A stretch of 64,000 bases of DNA from Peptoniphilus grossensis ph5 (GTDB lineage Bacteria; Bacillota; Clostridia; Tissierellales; Peptoniphilaceae), in assembly GCF_000311825.1 (NCBI RefSeq), contig NZ_HE978567.1, positions 127,392-191,391 on the forward strand, given 5' to 3'. Within the stretch, counting starts at the first letter, position 1, and the number at the start of each line of letters is the position of its first letter. Positions 1-8,043 of the stretch are shown here, one piece after another. The position numbers were made by a program, and so were the translations under genes. Below the pieces are notes generated by a model. It saw nothing but the letters and a program-made list of their open reading frames with translations, did no database searches and was not told the origin of the DNA.

Positions 1-29
1 AAATAAAAACGCCCATAACTGAGCGTTCT
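1..29 (-). terminator. Probable terminator after smpB
   Basis: On the minus strand a short GC stem (AACGC at 23-27 paired with GCGTT at 8-12) is followed by a T-rich tract (TTTTTATTT). It lies just past the smpB stop. The stem is only five base pairs, so confidence is moderate. The window ends here, so a downstream tmRNA gene cannot be seen. Confidence 0.5.
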
Positions 30-52
30 CTAATAAATTTTATTTTTATTTT

Positions 53-508
53 TTAATACATTGTAGCCTGGCGAAGTTTTTTGTCCACTTCTTTTTTCTT
101 CATTGTCTCCCTCTTGTCCCAAAGTTTTTTACCCCTTGCCTTGGCAATTAGGACCTTTACCTTTCCACGAGTTAGGTAAACCTTTAAGGGAATAATTGTG
201 TAGCCATCTTGGGTCTTAACTTTTTCCAAGCGGAGAATTTCATTTTTGTGCATCAAAAGTTTTCTCTTCCTCATGGGATCAACATTGTGTATATTTCCCT
301 GCTCATAGGGAGAGATGTGCATGCCGTAGACGAAGATCTCGCCCTTATTTATGTCGCAGTAGGAATCTTTTATATTTACCTGCCCTGCTCTAATTGATTT
401 AACTTCTGTGCCAAAAAGTTCTATGCCAGCTTCATAAGTGTCCTCGATAAAATAAAGATGGCTTGCCTTTTTGTTATTAGCTATTGCATTGTCTTTTTCT
501 TTACTCAT
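53..508 (-). CDS. smpB: SsrA-binding protein SmpB
   Basis: SmpB binds tmRNA and delivers it to stalled ribosomes for trans-translation. The protein is about 151 aa, the normal family length. It shows the family core: an N-terminal KKASHLYFIEDTYEAGI segment, GTEVKSIRAGQVNIKDSY, and a basic C-terminal tail (KKLWDKRETMKKKEVDKK) that enters the decoding centre. I chose the ATG at 508 because AGGTG sits six bases upstream; a GTG at 517 and an ATG at 514 are too close to that site. The start overlaps the rnr stop by 8 nt, so translation is probably coupled. smpB next to rnr is a classic Firmicutes pair, since RNase R and SmpB-tmRNA act together in degrading non-stop mRNA. Confidence 0.96.
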   Translation of the reverse strand: MSKEKDNAIANNKKASHLYFIEDTYEAGIELFGTEVKSIRAGQVNIKDSYCDINKGEIFVYGMHISPYEQGNIHNVDPMRKRKLLMHKNEILRLEKVKTQDGYTIIPLKVYLTRGKVKVLIAKARGKKLWDKRETMKKKEVDKKLRQATMY

Positions 509-2603
509 CTTCATCACCTACTAATTTAAAATCAATATTTCCCATATTTAAGTCCACGCTTACAACTTGGATCTCTACTTGGTCGCCTATGTGGAACTCA
601 TTTTTTGTCTCATAGTCTACAGCCTTGTAGTGGTCTACATCAAATTCGTAGTAGCCCTCCATGGACCTGTAGCTTACAAGGCCTTCTACTAAATTGTCTA
701 GTTCCACAAAAATTCCAAAGCTTGTAATGCTAGAGACCCTGCCAGTGTATCTTTCTCCAAGACGCTCTGACATGTACTCTGCCATTTTTATGTCTTGGAC
801 TTGTCTTTCTGCCTCTTGAGCAATTTTTTCTGTCCTTGAAACTTGCTCTGCTATCTCTGGCAAGATGACCTTTAAATTTTTAATTTCTCCACCAGAGAGT
901 TTGCCCTTTAGGTATTTCTTTATAATTCTGTGAATTGTCAAATCTGCATATCTTCTTATGGGAGATGTAAAGTGTGAATAATAATCAAAGGCTAGGCCAA
1001 AGTGAATGTCATTTATTTCAGAATACCTTGCCTTTGTCATGGAGCGAAGGGTCATAGTAGAGATAAACATCTCTTCCTTAGAGCCCTTTGCCTTTTCAAG
1101 AACTTTTTGCACATCTTTTGGCTGAACTTTTTCGTCAAAGTTAATCATGTAGCCAAGAGGCCTTAGGTAGGTATTAAGTTCAGAAATTTTTTCTTCCTTA
1201 GGTCTTTCGTGGATTCTATATAAGAAAGGAATATGCTTGAAAAAATATTCCCTTGCCACGCAGACATTGGCTGTAAGCATAAAGTCTTCGATGAGTTTGT
1301 TGGCTGATCTTCTGTCTCTCTTGTGAATATTTTGTGGCCAACCTCTATCGTCAACTTCAATTACAACTTCTGGTATGTCAAAGTCAATGGCGCCGCCCTC
1401 TTCTCTCTTCTTTTGCAAGATTTTTGAGAGCTCATACATCTTGTCCAGTGTTTTTTCCAGTCCCTTTATAGATTCGTGAAGGACTCCCTTTTCTAAGTAG
1501 TCAGATACATTTTCGTAAACCAGTCTTTTACTTGAATTTATAACAGATTCACAGATTTCATATTTTACAACATCGCCCTCTTTATTTATCTCTGCCATAA
1601 CTGATAGGGTAAGCCTATCTACGCCCTCATTAAGGGAGCATATGCCATTGGAAAGTTCAAGGGGTAGCATTGGTATTACCTTGTTTAACAAATAGACTGA
1701 GTTGCCCCTCTTGAAGGCCTCCTCGTCAAGGGCGCCAAACTCTTCTACATAGTGAGCCACATCTGCAATGTGAACGCCTAAGAGATAAGATCCCTTCTTT
1801 GTAATTTCAAGGGAGATAGCATCGTCAAAGTCCTTTGAGTCTGCCCCGTCAATGGTAAAAGTTAGTAGGTCTCTAAAGTCCCGCCTTCCCTTTATATCAT
1901 CAGCAGTTACTTCTTGTGGCAGGCTCTTTGCCTCAGCTAGGGCTGCCCTGTTAAATTCCATGGGTAGGTCAAGACCTGCTGCCACAGACATTATGTCTAC
2001 ATGGGGGTCTTCTGGATAGCCTAAAATTTCTAGAACCCGCCCTTCTGGTTTTTTATTTGCCTCTGGCCACTTCTCGATTTTTACAACTACCTTTTGACCA
2101 TTTCTTGCTCCATTAATTTTTTTCTTTGGAATGTAGATGTCCATTGCCATTTTGCTCTCGTCAGTGATTACAAAACCAAAGTCCCTCTTGTCTTGAAAGA
2201 TGCCAACAAATTTTGTGTTCACCCTCTTTACTATGGCAAGGACCTTTCCCTCTGGCTTGTCGCCAAAGGAATCTTTATACCTTCTCACAATGACTTCGTC
2301 GCCATTTAGTGCGAAGTTTAAATTATTTTTTGATATATAAATGTCTTCGTCAAGATTTTCAGTAATCAAAAATCCAAAACCCTTGGCATTTGTTTGAAGT
2401 TTCCCATAAAAGAATTTGTCATTATCTACAAATCTATATTTTTTTCTGCTGTCTTCAAAAATAAGTCCCTCATTTTCTAGTTCTTCAATTATTTTCAAAA
2501 ACTGCTTCTTCTCTTTATTTTTAATTTTAAATAATTTAAGGAGTTCCTCTTTTGACCTTGGTGTTGTCTTTTCGATAATTTCTAAAATCTTTTCTTTAAT
2601 CAT
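501..2603 (-). CDS. rnr: Ribonuclease R
   Basis: A 3'-to-5' hydrolytic exoribonuclease of 700 aa that degrades structured RNA. Order of domains: an N-terminal winged-helix-like segment (about 1-60), cold-shock/OB domains (about 65-220), the RNB catalytic domain (about 240-570) with the metal-binding stretch TIDGADSKDFDDAISL and HIADVAHYV, and a C-terminal S1 domain (about 620-695, GRVSSITSFGIFVELDN). The ATG at 2603 overlaps the ddl stop codon in a TAATG arrangement, and the Shine-Dalgarno is weak, so translational coupling is likely. The gene is the fifth in a minus-strand operon that starts near 6.6 kb. Confidence 0.96.
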   Translation of the reverse strand: MIKEKILEIIEKTTPRSKEELLKLFKIKNKEKKQFLKIIEELENEGLIFEDSRKKYRFVDNDKFFYGKLQTNAKGFGFLITENLDEDIYISKNNLNFALNGDEVIVRRYKDSFGDKPEGKVLAIVKRVNTKFVGIFQDKRDFGFVITDESKMAMDIYIPKKKINGARNGQKVVVKIEKWPEANKKPEGRVLEILGYPEDPHVDIMSVAAGLDLPMEFNRAALAEAKSLPQEVTADDIKGRRDFRDLLTFTIDGADSKDFDDAISLEITKKGSYLLGVHIADVAHYVEEFGALDEEAFKRGNSVYLLNKVIPMLPLELSNGICSLNEGVDRLTLSVMAEINKEGDVVKYEICESVINSSKRLVYENVSDYLEKGVLHESIKGLEKTLDKMYELSKILQKKREEGGAIDFDIPEVVIEVDDRGWPQNIHKRDRRSANKLIEDFMLTANVCVAREYFFKHIPFLYRIHERPKEEKISELNTYLRPLGYMINFDEKVQPKDVQKVLEKAKGSKEEMFISTMTLRSMTKARYSEINDIHFGLAFDYYSHFTSPIRRYADLTIHRIIKKYLKGKLSGGEIKNLKVILPEIAEQVSRTEKIAQEAERQVQDIKMAEYMSERLGERYTGRVSSITSFGIFVELDNLVEGLVSYRSMEGYYEFDVDHYKAVDYETKNEFHIGDQVEIQVVSVDLNMGNIDFKLVGDEDE

Positions 2604-3775
2604 TAAATCTTTGCTCCATAACTTGTCATATTAAATAAGTTTGAATCGATGGAATAGCTGTTTTCTGCCCTTTCATTGTATCTCTCATGACCAAGTTCAA
2701 TTAATCTTGTGATTAAATCCTTAATCTTTAAGCCCTCTACTTCATAGAGGTAAAAGGCAATGGACCCTGGAAGGGTGTTGATTTCATTTACATAAGCCAC
2801 ATCGCCATCAACTAAAAAGTCAATTCTTGCAACGCCTGCTCCGTCAATTGCCCTAAAACTTTTCTTGGCAAGGTCTTTAATTTCTTTTTCAAGTTCTGGT
2901 GTGAGGTCAGCTGGAAGCTTTTTGTTTTGATGCTTTTGTGAAGACTTTGCTCCCTTTGAGCCAGAAACATACTTGTCTTCGTACTTCAAAAGATCTTTAA
3001 AGCCAAGAGGTTCTTCTGCTGCAGAAACTTTTAGGTCATCTTCATAACCTAGGACTGCCACATTTATTTCTCTTGGGTTTACCACTGCTTCTTCCACGAT
3101 TATTTTTCTGTCGTAATGGGCAGCAACTTCAAGGGCCTTTGAAAGGTCAAGGGCATTTTCCACTCTTGAAATTCCAATAGAGGAACCTAAATTTGCTGGC
3201 TTTACAAATAGAGGATATTTCAAATCCTTGCACTTTTCAACAATATTTTGTAAATTTTTGAGTTCATCTTTGTAAAAATACTTGTATTTTGTCATGGGAA
3301 TATTTTCTGATTCAAAAACTTTTCTCATTACAACCTTGTCCATGCCCACAGCAGCAGACATTACGCCACAGCCAGTGTAAGGCATGCCCATAAGTTCAAA
3401 AAGTCCTTGGGTACATCCATCTTCACCAAAAGTTCCGTGAAGGGCAAAAAATATTGCGTCAATTTTTTGGTAAACTTCAACAGAATCATATTCTGCCTTA
3501 AATAATTTCTTTTCATTGTGTTTCACGCAGTAAAGATTTTTGTCGCCATAAATTGGTTTAAAGAAAACTTCAACTCCATCATGAAAGTCTTGGTTCTTGT
3601 AGGCCTTAAAGTTTTTTAAACTTTCGCCAGATAGAAATTTGCCGCTCTTTGTAATATAAATTGGAATAGGATTGTACTTAGTCTTATCCATATTTTCAAT
3701 AATTTGCATTCCTGTTATAACAGAAACTTCGTGTTCAACGGATCTTCCTCCGAAGATTACTCCTATATTTTCCAT
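2603..3775 (-). CDS. ddl: D-alanine--D-alanine ligase
   Basis: ATP-grasp enzyme that makes D-Ala-D-Ala for peptidoglycan precursors in the cytoplasm. Visible motifs: VIFGGRSVEHEVS at the N-terminus, LHGTFGEDG, the ATP-grasp segment PLFVKPANLGSSIGISRV, EINVAVLG, and the C-terminal VNEINTLPGS metal-binding motif. The open frame extends upstream to 3829, but the ATG at 3775 has a GAGGAG site seven bases away that overlaps the murF stop; this gives 390 aa, a little longer than the common 300-370. It lies directly after murF, which consumes its product. The pair is a coherent D-Ala-D-Ala synthesis and attachment unit. Confidence 0.95.
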   Translation of the reverse strand: MENIGVIFGGRSVEHEVSVITGMQIIENMDKTKYNPIPIYITKSGKFLSGESLKNFKAYKNQDFHDGVEVFFKPIYGDKNLYCVKHNEKKLFKAEYDSVEVYQKIDAIFFALHGTFGEDGCTQGLFELMGMPYTGCGVMSAAVGMDKVVMRKVFESENIPMTKYKYFYKDELKNLQNIVEKCKDLKYPLFVKPANLGSSIGISRVENALDLSKALEVAAHYDRKIIVEEAVVNPREINVAVLGYEDDLKVSAAEEPLGFKDLLKYEDKYVSGSKGAKSSQKHQNKKLPADLTPELEKEIKDLAKKSFRAIDGAGVARIDFLVDGDVAYVNEINTLPGSIAFYLYEVEGLKIKDLITRLIELGHERYNERAENSYSIDSNLFNMTSYGAKI

Positions 3776-3779
3776 TTTT

Positions 3780-5333
3780 TCACTCCTCATTGTAGTTGTC
3801 AGGTAGGTCATTTTCAAAGAGAACGACATCTCCCGGCAAGGAAATCTTTGCTAAGACTTCAGTAGCTTCTGCTAGTGAAGACACCCTATAAATATTATCT
3901 TCATTAAAATTTTTATTTTTTAAGCCTTGGTAAATTGGCATAGTTCTCTTTTTCCCAACTAAAATTGGAAAATCTATGACATCTGCCATGACTTCGCCTA
4001 TTTTTCTATTTTCTTCTTCTTCCATGTCGCCAAGTTCAACCATGCCCGGCGTAATTATAATCTTTCTATGGTCCTTAAATTCTCTTAGTACATCAAGAGC
4101 TGCCCTAAAGCCTACAGGATTGGAATTAAAGGCATCGTCAATTATTATTGTGCCATTAGTTGATGGAATAAGTGAAAGCCTGTGTTCCACTGGCTCAACT
4201 TTTTTCATGCCCCTTTGAATTTCTTCTAGGCTAAGTCCAAGGACATGGGCTGCAGTTGCCGCCGCAAGCAGGTTTGAAATATTGTGAAGACCAAGAAGCC
4301 TAGTTTCGCATTTAATTTCTCCCACATCTTTAATGTGTAGGGTAAATTCGGAGCCTTCCTCATTTACTTTTATTTCATCAGCATAGACATCTAGCTTGTC
4401 AAAATCTCTTGTGCCGTACCTATAAGTCTTCTTTTTAGTCTTGTCTGCAAGGGGTTTTACATAGTCGTTGTCGTAGTTAAAAATTGCAATTCCATCTTCA
4501 GGCAGATCTTCGATTAACTCGTACTTAGTCTTTTTAATGTTTTCGATAGTCTTAAAGAGGTGCATGTGAGTTGGTCCAATGGCTGTAATTATTCCAATGT
4601 CTGGTTGGACAAGCTGTGCTACTTCGTGAATTTCTCCTGGCACTTTGGCTCCAAGTTCTGCAATAAAAACTTCCCTGTCACTTTCAAGCTCGTTATTTAT
4701 AATTTTTGAAAGGCCCATAGGTGTGTTAAAGGAAGATGGCGTGTTCTTGACCCTTAGTCCCTCAGATAAAATTGTGTCAGATATAAATTTTACAGAAGTC
4801 TTGCCAAAGGAACCTGTTATGCCAAGGACCTTTAAGTCATTTTCTTTTTTGAATTTTTTTATTTTTTCTTGGGCAGAAGTGTAAAAGCCCATGTTTATCT
4901 TATCTTCAGTAGGCTTTGCCCACTTGTTAGAAAGTATCAAAAGTCTATATTGGTAGAAATATGTCAAAAAGGAAAGGACTAAAGTCGCAAGACCTGAAAT
5001 GACATAGGACTTTGTTATATCAAATAGGACCAGTGAAATAATAACTATAAGAATAAAAGTAAGGTCATTTACAAGCTTATGCTTCTTTAAAAGTCTCTTT
5101 GCCCTGTCAGTCCAAACTAGGGGAGTCTTTTGATTTTTCTCAGGCTTATAGACAAGCTTATTCATCTTTTCCCTGTTGTTTTTTAAAAATGTCTTGTATT
5201 CATCATTGTCGTAGCCCTCTAATTGAAGCATGTGAATGGGAAAATTGCTCCTAATTAGAGAATAATATAGGGCCAGGCAAATAACTACAAAATCTATTAA
5301 GTAAATTGGTAATCTCGCCAAAAAATATTCCAT
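3780..5333 (-). CDS. murF: Membrane-anchored MurF ligase (UDP-MurNAc-tripeptide--D-Ala-D-Ala ligase)
   Basis: Mur ligase family protein of 517 aa. The central P-loop GITGSFGKTS is at about 171-180, followed by FNTPMGLS, AELGAKVPGEI, GPTHMHLF and the C-terminal domain motifs NISNLLAAA and IIDDAFNSNP. MurF adds D-Ala-D-Ala to the UDP-MurNAc peptide. Position next to ddl supports MurF over other Mur ligases. Unusual: about 165 residues precede the P-loop, with one hydrophobic segment at 8-25 and a pair at about 90-135. The substrate-binding N-terminal domain of canonical MurF is replaced or reduced by this membrane module. RBS AGGAG precedes the ATG. Annotation as MurF is strong from context; the exact peptide substrate is inferred. 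Confidence 0.85.
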   Translation of the reverse strand: MEYFLARLPIYLIDFVVICLALYYSLIRSNFPIHMLQLEGYDNDEYKTFLKNNREKMNKLVYKPEKNQKTPLVWTDRAKRLLKKHKLVNDLTFILIVIISLVLFDITKSYVISGLATLVLSFLTYFYQYRLLILSNKWAKPTEDKINMGFYTSAQEKIKKFKKENDLKVLGITGSFGKTSVKFISDTILSEGLRVKNTPSSFNTPMGLSKIINNELESDREVFIAELGAKVPGEIHEVAQLVQPDIGIITAIGPTHMHLFKTIENIKKTKYELIEDLPEDGIAIFNYDNDYVKPLADKTKKKTYRYGTRDFDKLDVYADEIKVNEEGSEFTLHIKDVGEIKCETRLLGLHNISNLLAAATAAHVLGLSLEEIQRGMKKVEPVEHRLSLIPSTNGTIIIDDAFNSNPVGFRAALDVLREFKDHRKIIITPGMVELGDMEEEENRKIGEVMADVIDFPILVGKKRTMPIYQGLKNKNFNEDNIYRVSSLAEATEVLAKISLPGDVVLFENDLPDNYNEE

Positions 5334-5342
5334 GTAAATCTC

Positions 5343-6119
5343 CTAATCTAAAAATGAATTAATAACTGCGCTAAATTGCGAAAACTTGTCTAGGTAAGAA
5401 TAGTGACCTGCATCTTCTAAGACCACAAGTCCAGAATTTTTTATCTCTTCTTCAAAAATCTTACCCATGTAAAGGGGCGTTGCCTCGTCCCTATCTCCCC
5501 AAATGAGAAGGGTCTCTGCCTCAATGTTTTTAAACTCTTCTCTTGTAGATTCATTTACAACTTTTACGAAGCACTTGCGCATAATTCCATCTGCTGCCTG
5601 ATAGTCGTCAGAGCCGCGGTTTTTGTAAAACTTTTCCATGGCTTCTTCATTGTTACCATGAGTCAGCATATATAATTTTTTTGCCGCCTTAAAGGAGTAG
5701 ACCTTGGTGTAATAAGAAAGCTTTCTCTTGGGAAGAACTCCCGATGCATCAATTATTACAAGCTTGTCTATTAAGTCCTTATTTCTTGCCCCTAGAATGG
5801 TTAATGTCTTGCCACCAAAGGAGTGACCGATAAAGGTCGCCTTCTTTATATTAAAGATCTCTAAAAATTTTAAGAGAAATTCATAATAATCGTAGGTCCC
5901 CATGACTTCTTTTGGGTTATCAGAATCGCCAAAGCCTGGAGCATCGTAGGCATAGACTGTGTAGGATTCTGGAATGGCATTAAAAATCGGCATAATTGAT
6001 TCAATATATGCGCCCCATCCATGGAGAATTACAGCCACTTTGTCGCCGCCCTCTCTCTTAATATATGCAGTTTTAATTCCATCTATATCAATAAAATTTT
6101 TATCTACTTTCATCTTCAT
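5343..6119 (-). CDS. Alpha/beta-fold hydrolase
   Basis: A 258-aa serine hydrolase. The oxyanion motif HGWG lies near residue 33, the nucleophile elbow GHSFGG near 98, the acid in WGDRDEATP and the catalytic histidine in DAGHYSYLD near the C-terminus. No signal peptide is visible, so it is cytoplasmic. It starts 20 nt inside the preceding gene and ends 9 nt before murF, so it is cotranscribed with peptidoglycan precursor genes. The substrate cannot be read from the sequence. Two in-frame ATGs (6119, 6113) are possible; neither has a strong ribosome-binding site. Confidence 0.85.
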   Translation of the reverse strand: MKMKVDKNFIDIDGIKTAYIKREGGDKVAVILHGWGAYIESIMPIFNAIPESYTVYAYDAPGFGDSDNPKEVMGTYDYYEFLLKFLEIFNIKKATFIGHSFGGKTLTILGARNKDLIDKLVIIDASGVLPKRKLSYYTKVYSFKAAKKLYMLTHGNNEEAMEKFYKNRGSDDYQAADGIMRKCFVKVVNESTREEFKNIEAETLLIWGDRDEATPLYMGKIFEEEIKNSGLVVLEDAGHYSYLDKFSQFSAVINSFLD

Positions 6120-6564
6120 CTTCTTCTATAAAAATTATGGATCCTTCATCATTATTTGAATTATTTTCTTTTCCAAAATCTTTTTCAATATAAAGTCCAG
6201 AAAAGTCATCTTCGCCTAAATTTTTATCTAGCTTACTTTCAGAATCACTTGTAAAAATAAGACCAGAACTGTCTCTTACATCAAGACCCATTTTTAGGGA
6301 AGAGATCCTTGCACTGTGCCTTTCAATTTCTCTCAAGGTCTCATCAACATCAAGCTCTGATTGACTGCCCTTTAAAAGACTGTATTCATGGCGACCAAGG
6401 GCTTCAAAGAGTTCAGATAACTTTCTCTCTTCATTTAAAATTTCGTACTTTAGCCTTGCCGTCTTCTTAATTTCCTGTGATTCACTTACAATTTTTTTCT
6501 TCAAATAGTTTAAATTTTCCATAATTTCATCTACATTGCCATCGAGACTGTCAAAAAATCCCAC
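6100..6564 (-). CDS. Conserved-looking coiled-coil protein of unknown function
   Basis: A 154-aa soluble protein, first gene of the murF-ddl-rnr-smpB operon. Residues about 10-60 and 70-95 are charged heptad-like helices; the C-terminal third is very acidic and low in complexity (ends in EEDEDESR). No cysteines, membrane segments or enzyme motifs are visible. It begins with GTG preceded by GAGGTG, and overlaps the hydrolase gene by 20 nt. I do not recognise the family. The layout resembles small helical proteins that precede division or envelope genes, but no function is assigned. Confidence 0.75.
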   Translation of the reverse strand: MGFFDSLDGNVDEIMENLNYLKKKIVSESQEIKKTARLKYEILNEERKLSELFEALGRHEYSLLKGSQSELDVDETLREIERHSARISSLKMGLDVRDSSGLIFTSDSESKLDKNLGEDDFSGLYIEKDFGKENNSNNDEGSIIFIEEDEDESR

Positions 6565-6586
6565 AATATCACCTCGAATCTATGTT

Positions 6587-6615
6587 ATTATATCAAAAAA
6601 TGGCTGTTTTTTAAA
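6587..6615 (-). promoter_or_regulatory. Sigma-A-type promoter of the murF-ddl-rnr-smpB operon
   Basis: On the minus strand TTTAAA (6610-6615), a 17-base spacer and a perfect TATAAT (6587-6592). It stands about 22 bases before the GTG of the first gene. Confidence 0.65.
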
Positions 6616-6670
6616 TACTGCCCTTGTTTTCTTTGTCATTAATTGGGTAAATCTATTTTGGAGGGATATT

Positions 6671-6910
6671 ATGGAAAAATTAACACTTTATGTAGGAACA
6701 GTTTGTCCTTTCTGCAAAAAAGTTGAATCCTTTATGGCAGATAATGGCATTGACTCTGTAGAAATAAAAAATATCGACAAGGACAAAGAAGCTCGAGAGT
6801 ATTTGATTGAAAAGGGTGGCAAAAAACAAGTGCCATGTCTATTCATTGGTGAAGAGCCTCTTTATGAATCACTAGATATTATTAAATATTTAAAGGAAAA
6901 CCTAGCATAA
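6671..6910 (+). CDS. Glutaredoxin-like protein
   Basis: A 79-aa thioredoxin-fold protein with an N-terminal VGTVCPFCKKVE redox motif (CPFC at about residues 10-13), the cis-proline region KKQVPCLFIG and the C-terminal ESLDIIKYL helix typical of glutaredoxins. It probably reduces disulfides or glutathione/bacillithiol-type mixed disulfides in the cytoplasm. The reading frame is open from 6536, but the ATG at 6671 has GGAGGG six bases upstream, so I use that start. It stands alone, divergent from the murF operon and followed by a strong bidirectional terminator. An additional cysteine follows the cis-proline. Confidence 0.9.
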   Translation: MEKLTLYVGTVCPFCKKVESFMADNGIDSVEIKNIDKDKEAREYLIEKGGKKQVPCLFIGEEPLYESLDIIKYLKENLA

Positions 6911-6924
6911 AAATTTTTTTACGA

Positions 6925-6966
6925 AAAAAAGACAGGGATACTCTAAGAGTTTTCTCTGTCTTTTTT
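6925..6966. terminator. Bidirectional terminator
   Basis: A 14-bp stem (AAAAAAGACAGGGA with TCTCTGTCTTTTTT, one G-T pair) with A and T runs at both ends. It serves the glutaredoxin gene on the plus strand and overlaps the last codons of the minus-strand gene ending at 6943. Confidence 0.9.
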
Positions 6967-7848
6967 ATTTCTTCTCTTGTGCTTATTTTTCTTTCTCTTT
7001 TTTCGCGATAGCAAAATATTTTTGCTCTTAGAAATATTGTAAGTGTTTAAAATTAAATTAATCACACTCATTAGCATTATTACCTTTATGATAAATACCT
7101 TTGGGATAAAGTGATTCGTCATAATAATAAAACTGATGATTGTAAAAATATCTACAAAGTATTCCAGATACATTACCTTTGAGACGATTGTGTTTTCTGA
7201 AAGCTTTAAGTTGTCGCTAAGCACATTTATAAAAAATAAAAACATTATAAAGGTGTAAGTGACAATGGAAATATTTATGCTGGTAGTGATTATATAAGTC
7301 TGAAGCATAAAATACATTGAAAAAGTCACTAAGTGTAGTGCAATTTCATACTTTTCAATTTTAAAATCCTTAGTCTCGTAAAGATTATCTATGTCCCAAT
7401 CCTCTGTAAGTGCCTTTAAAATTTTTTTGGTCTTAATTTTTTCACAAATCCATGAAGGAAGTAGGCTCAAGATAAAAATGCTAATGACTAGACTCTTTAG
7501 TAGGTCAAATAAATTTGCGCTGACAAATCTGTTGAAGTAATTGAAAATAAATAAAATTATTCCAATTAGGGCTGAAACAGAAAGCATCTTCAAGAAGGCG
7601 ACAAAAATTTCATAATTCTTGCCACTTATAAGAAAGTTTCCCCCCTCAGTATAAGCACTGGCAAATTCGTAGGGATTACCCATTCTATTTAATTCTTTTT
7701 TTATGTCATCTTCCCTATAAATTTCGGGAAGTCTATCTTTTAAAATTTCTAAAAAATCATCCCTGGCATCCTTTTGCTTGTCATAGGGGATGTATCTTTG
7801 CAAATAATAAATATATCTATCGACGAGTTCATGTTCAATTAATTTCAT
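6943..7848 (-). CDS. HAAS-like N-terminal domain membrane protein
   Basis: A 301-aa integral membrane protein. Residues 1-70 (VDRYIYYLQRYIPYDKQKDARDD..., ending GNPYEFASAYTEG) resemble the HAAS/DUF1700 helical domain, which often pairs with PadR regulators; here no PadR gene is adjacent. About six or seven hydrophobic segments follow, and the C-terminus is a highly basic tail (RKKRKKNKHKRRNKK). Function unknown; membrane anchoring of a regulatory domain is inference. The RBS is GAGGATG and the promoter lies just upstream. It is monocistronic. Confidence 0.75.
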   Translation of the reverse strand: MKLIEHELVDRYIYYLQRYIPYDKQKDARDDFLEILKDRLPEIYREDDIKKELNRMGNPYEFASAYTEGGNFLISGKNYEIFVAFLKMLSVSALIGIILFIFNYFNRFVSANLFDLLKSLVISIFILSLLPSWICEKIKTKKILKALTEDWDIDNLYETKDFKIEKYEIALHLVTFSMYFMLQTYIITTSINISIVTYTFIMFLFFINVLSDNLKLSENTIVSKVMYLEYFVDIFTIISFIIMTNHFIPKVFIIKVIMLMSVINLILNTYNISKSKNILLSRKKRKKNKHKRRNKKDRENS

Positions 7849-7866
7849 AAAATCATCCTCATATAT

Positions 7867-7895
7867 ATTATAAAGTAAATAAAAGTTCTTTTAAA
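7867..7895 (-). promoter_or_regulatory. Promoter of the HAAS-like gene
   Basis: Minus strand TTTAAA (7890-7895), 17-base spacer, TATAAT (7867-7872), about 20 bases upstream of the ATG at 7848. The -35 is the same hexamer as the one at 6610. Confidence 0.6.
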
Positions 7896-8015
7896 TGGTG
7901 AAGCTTTATTTTTTAAAATTTTATTTTTTCTTAGCTTTTTAATTTCGGTGAAATTTTTTGTAAGTTTCTAAAGGAATCTCCCACAAACTATTAAAAATTC
8001 AAAAATTTTCCCAAT

Positions 8016-8041
8016 AAAAAAAGTCCTGTTGCCAGGACCTT
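8016..8041 (-). terminator. Terminator of the G5/3D protein gene
   Basis: Minus-strand stem GTCCTG/CAGGAC with a GCAA loop (8023-8038), followed by six T's. It begins immediately after the stop at 8044. Confidence 0.9.
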
Positions 8042-8043
8042 AA

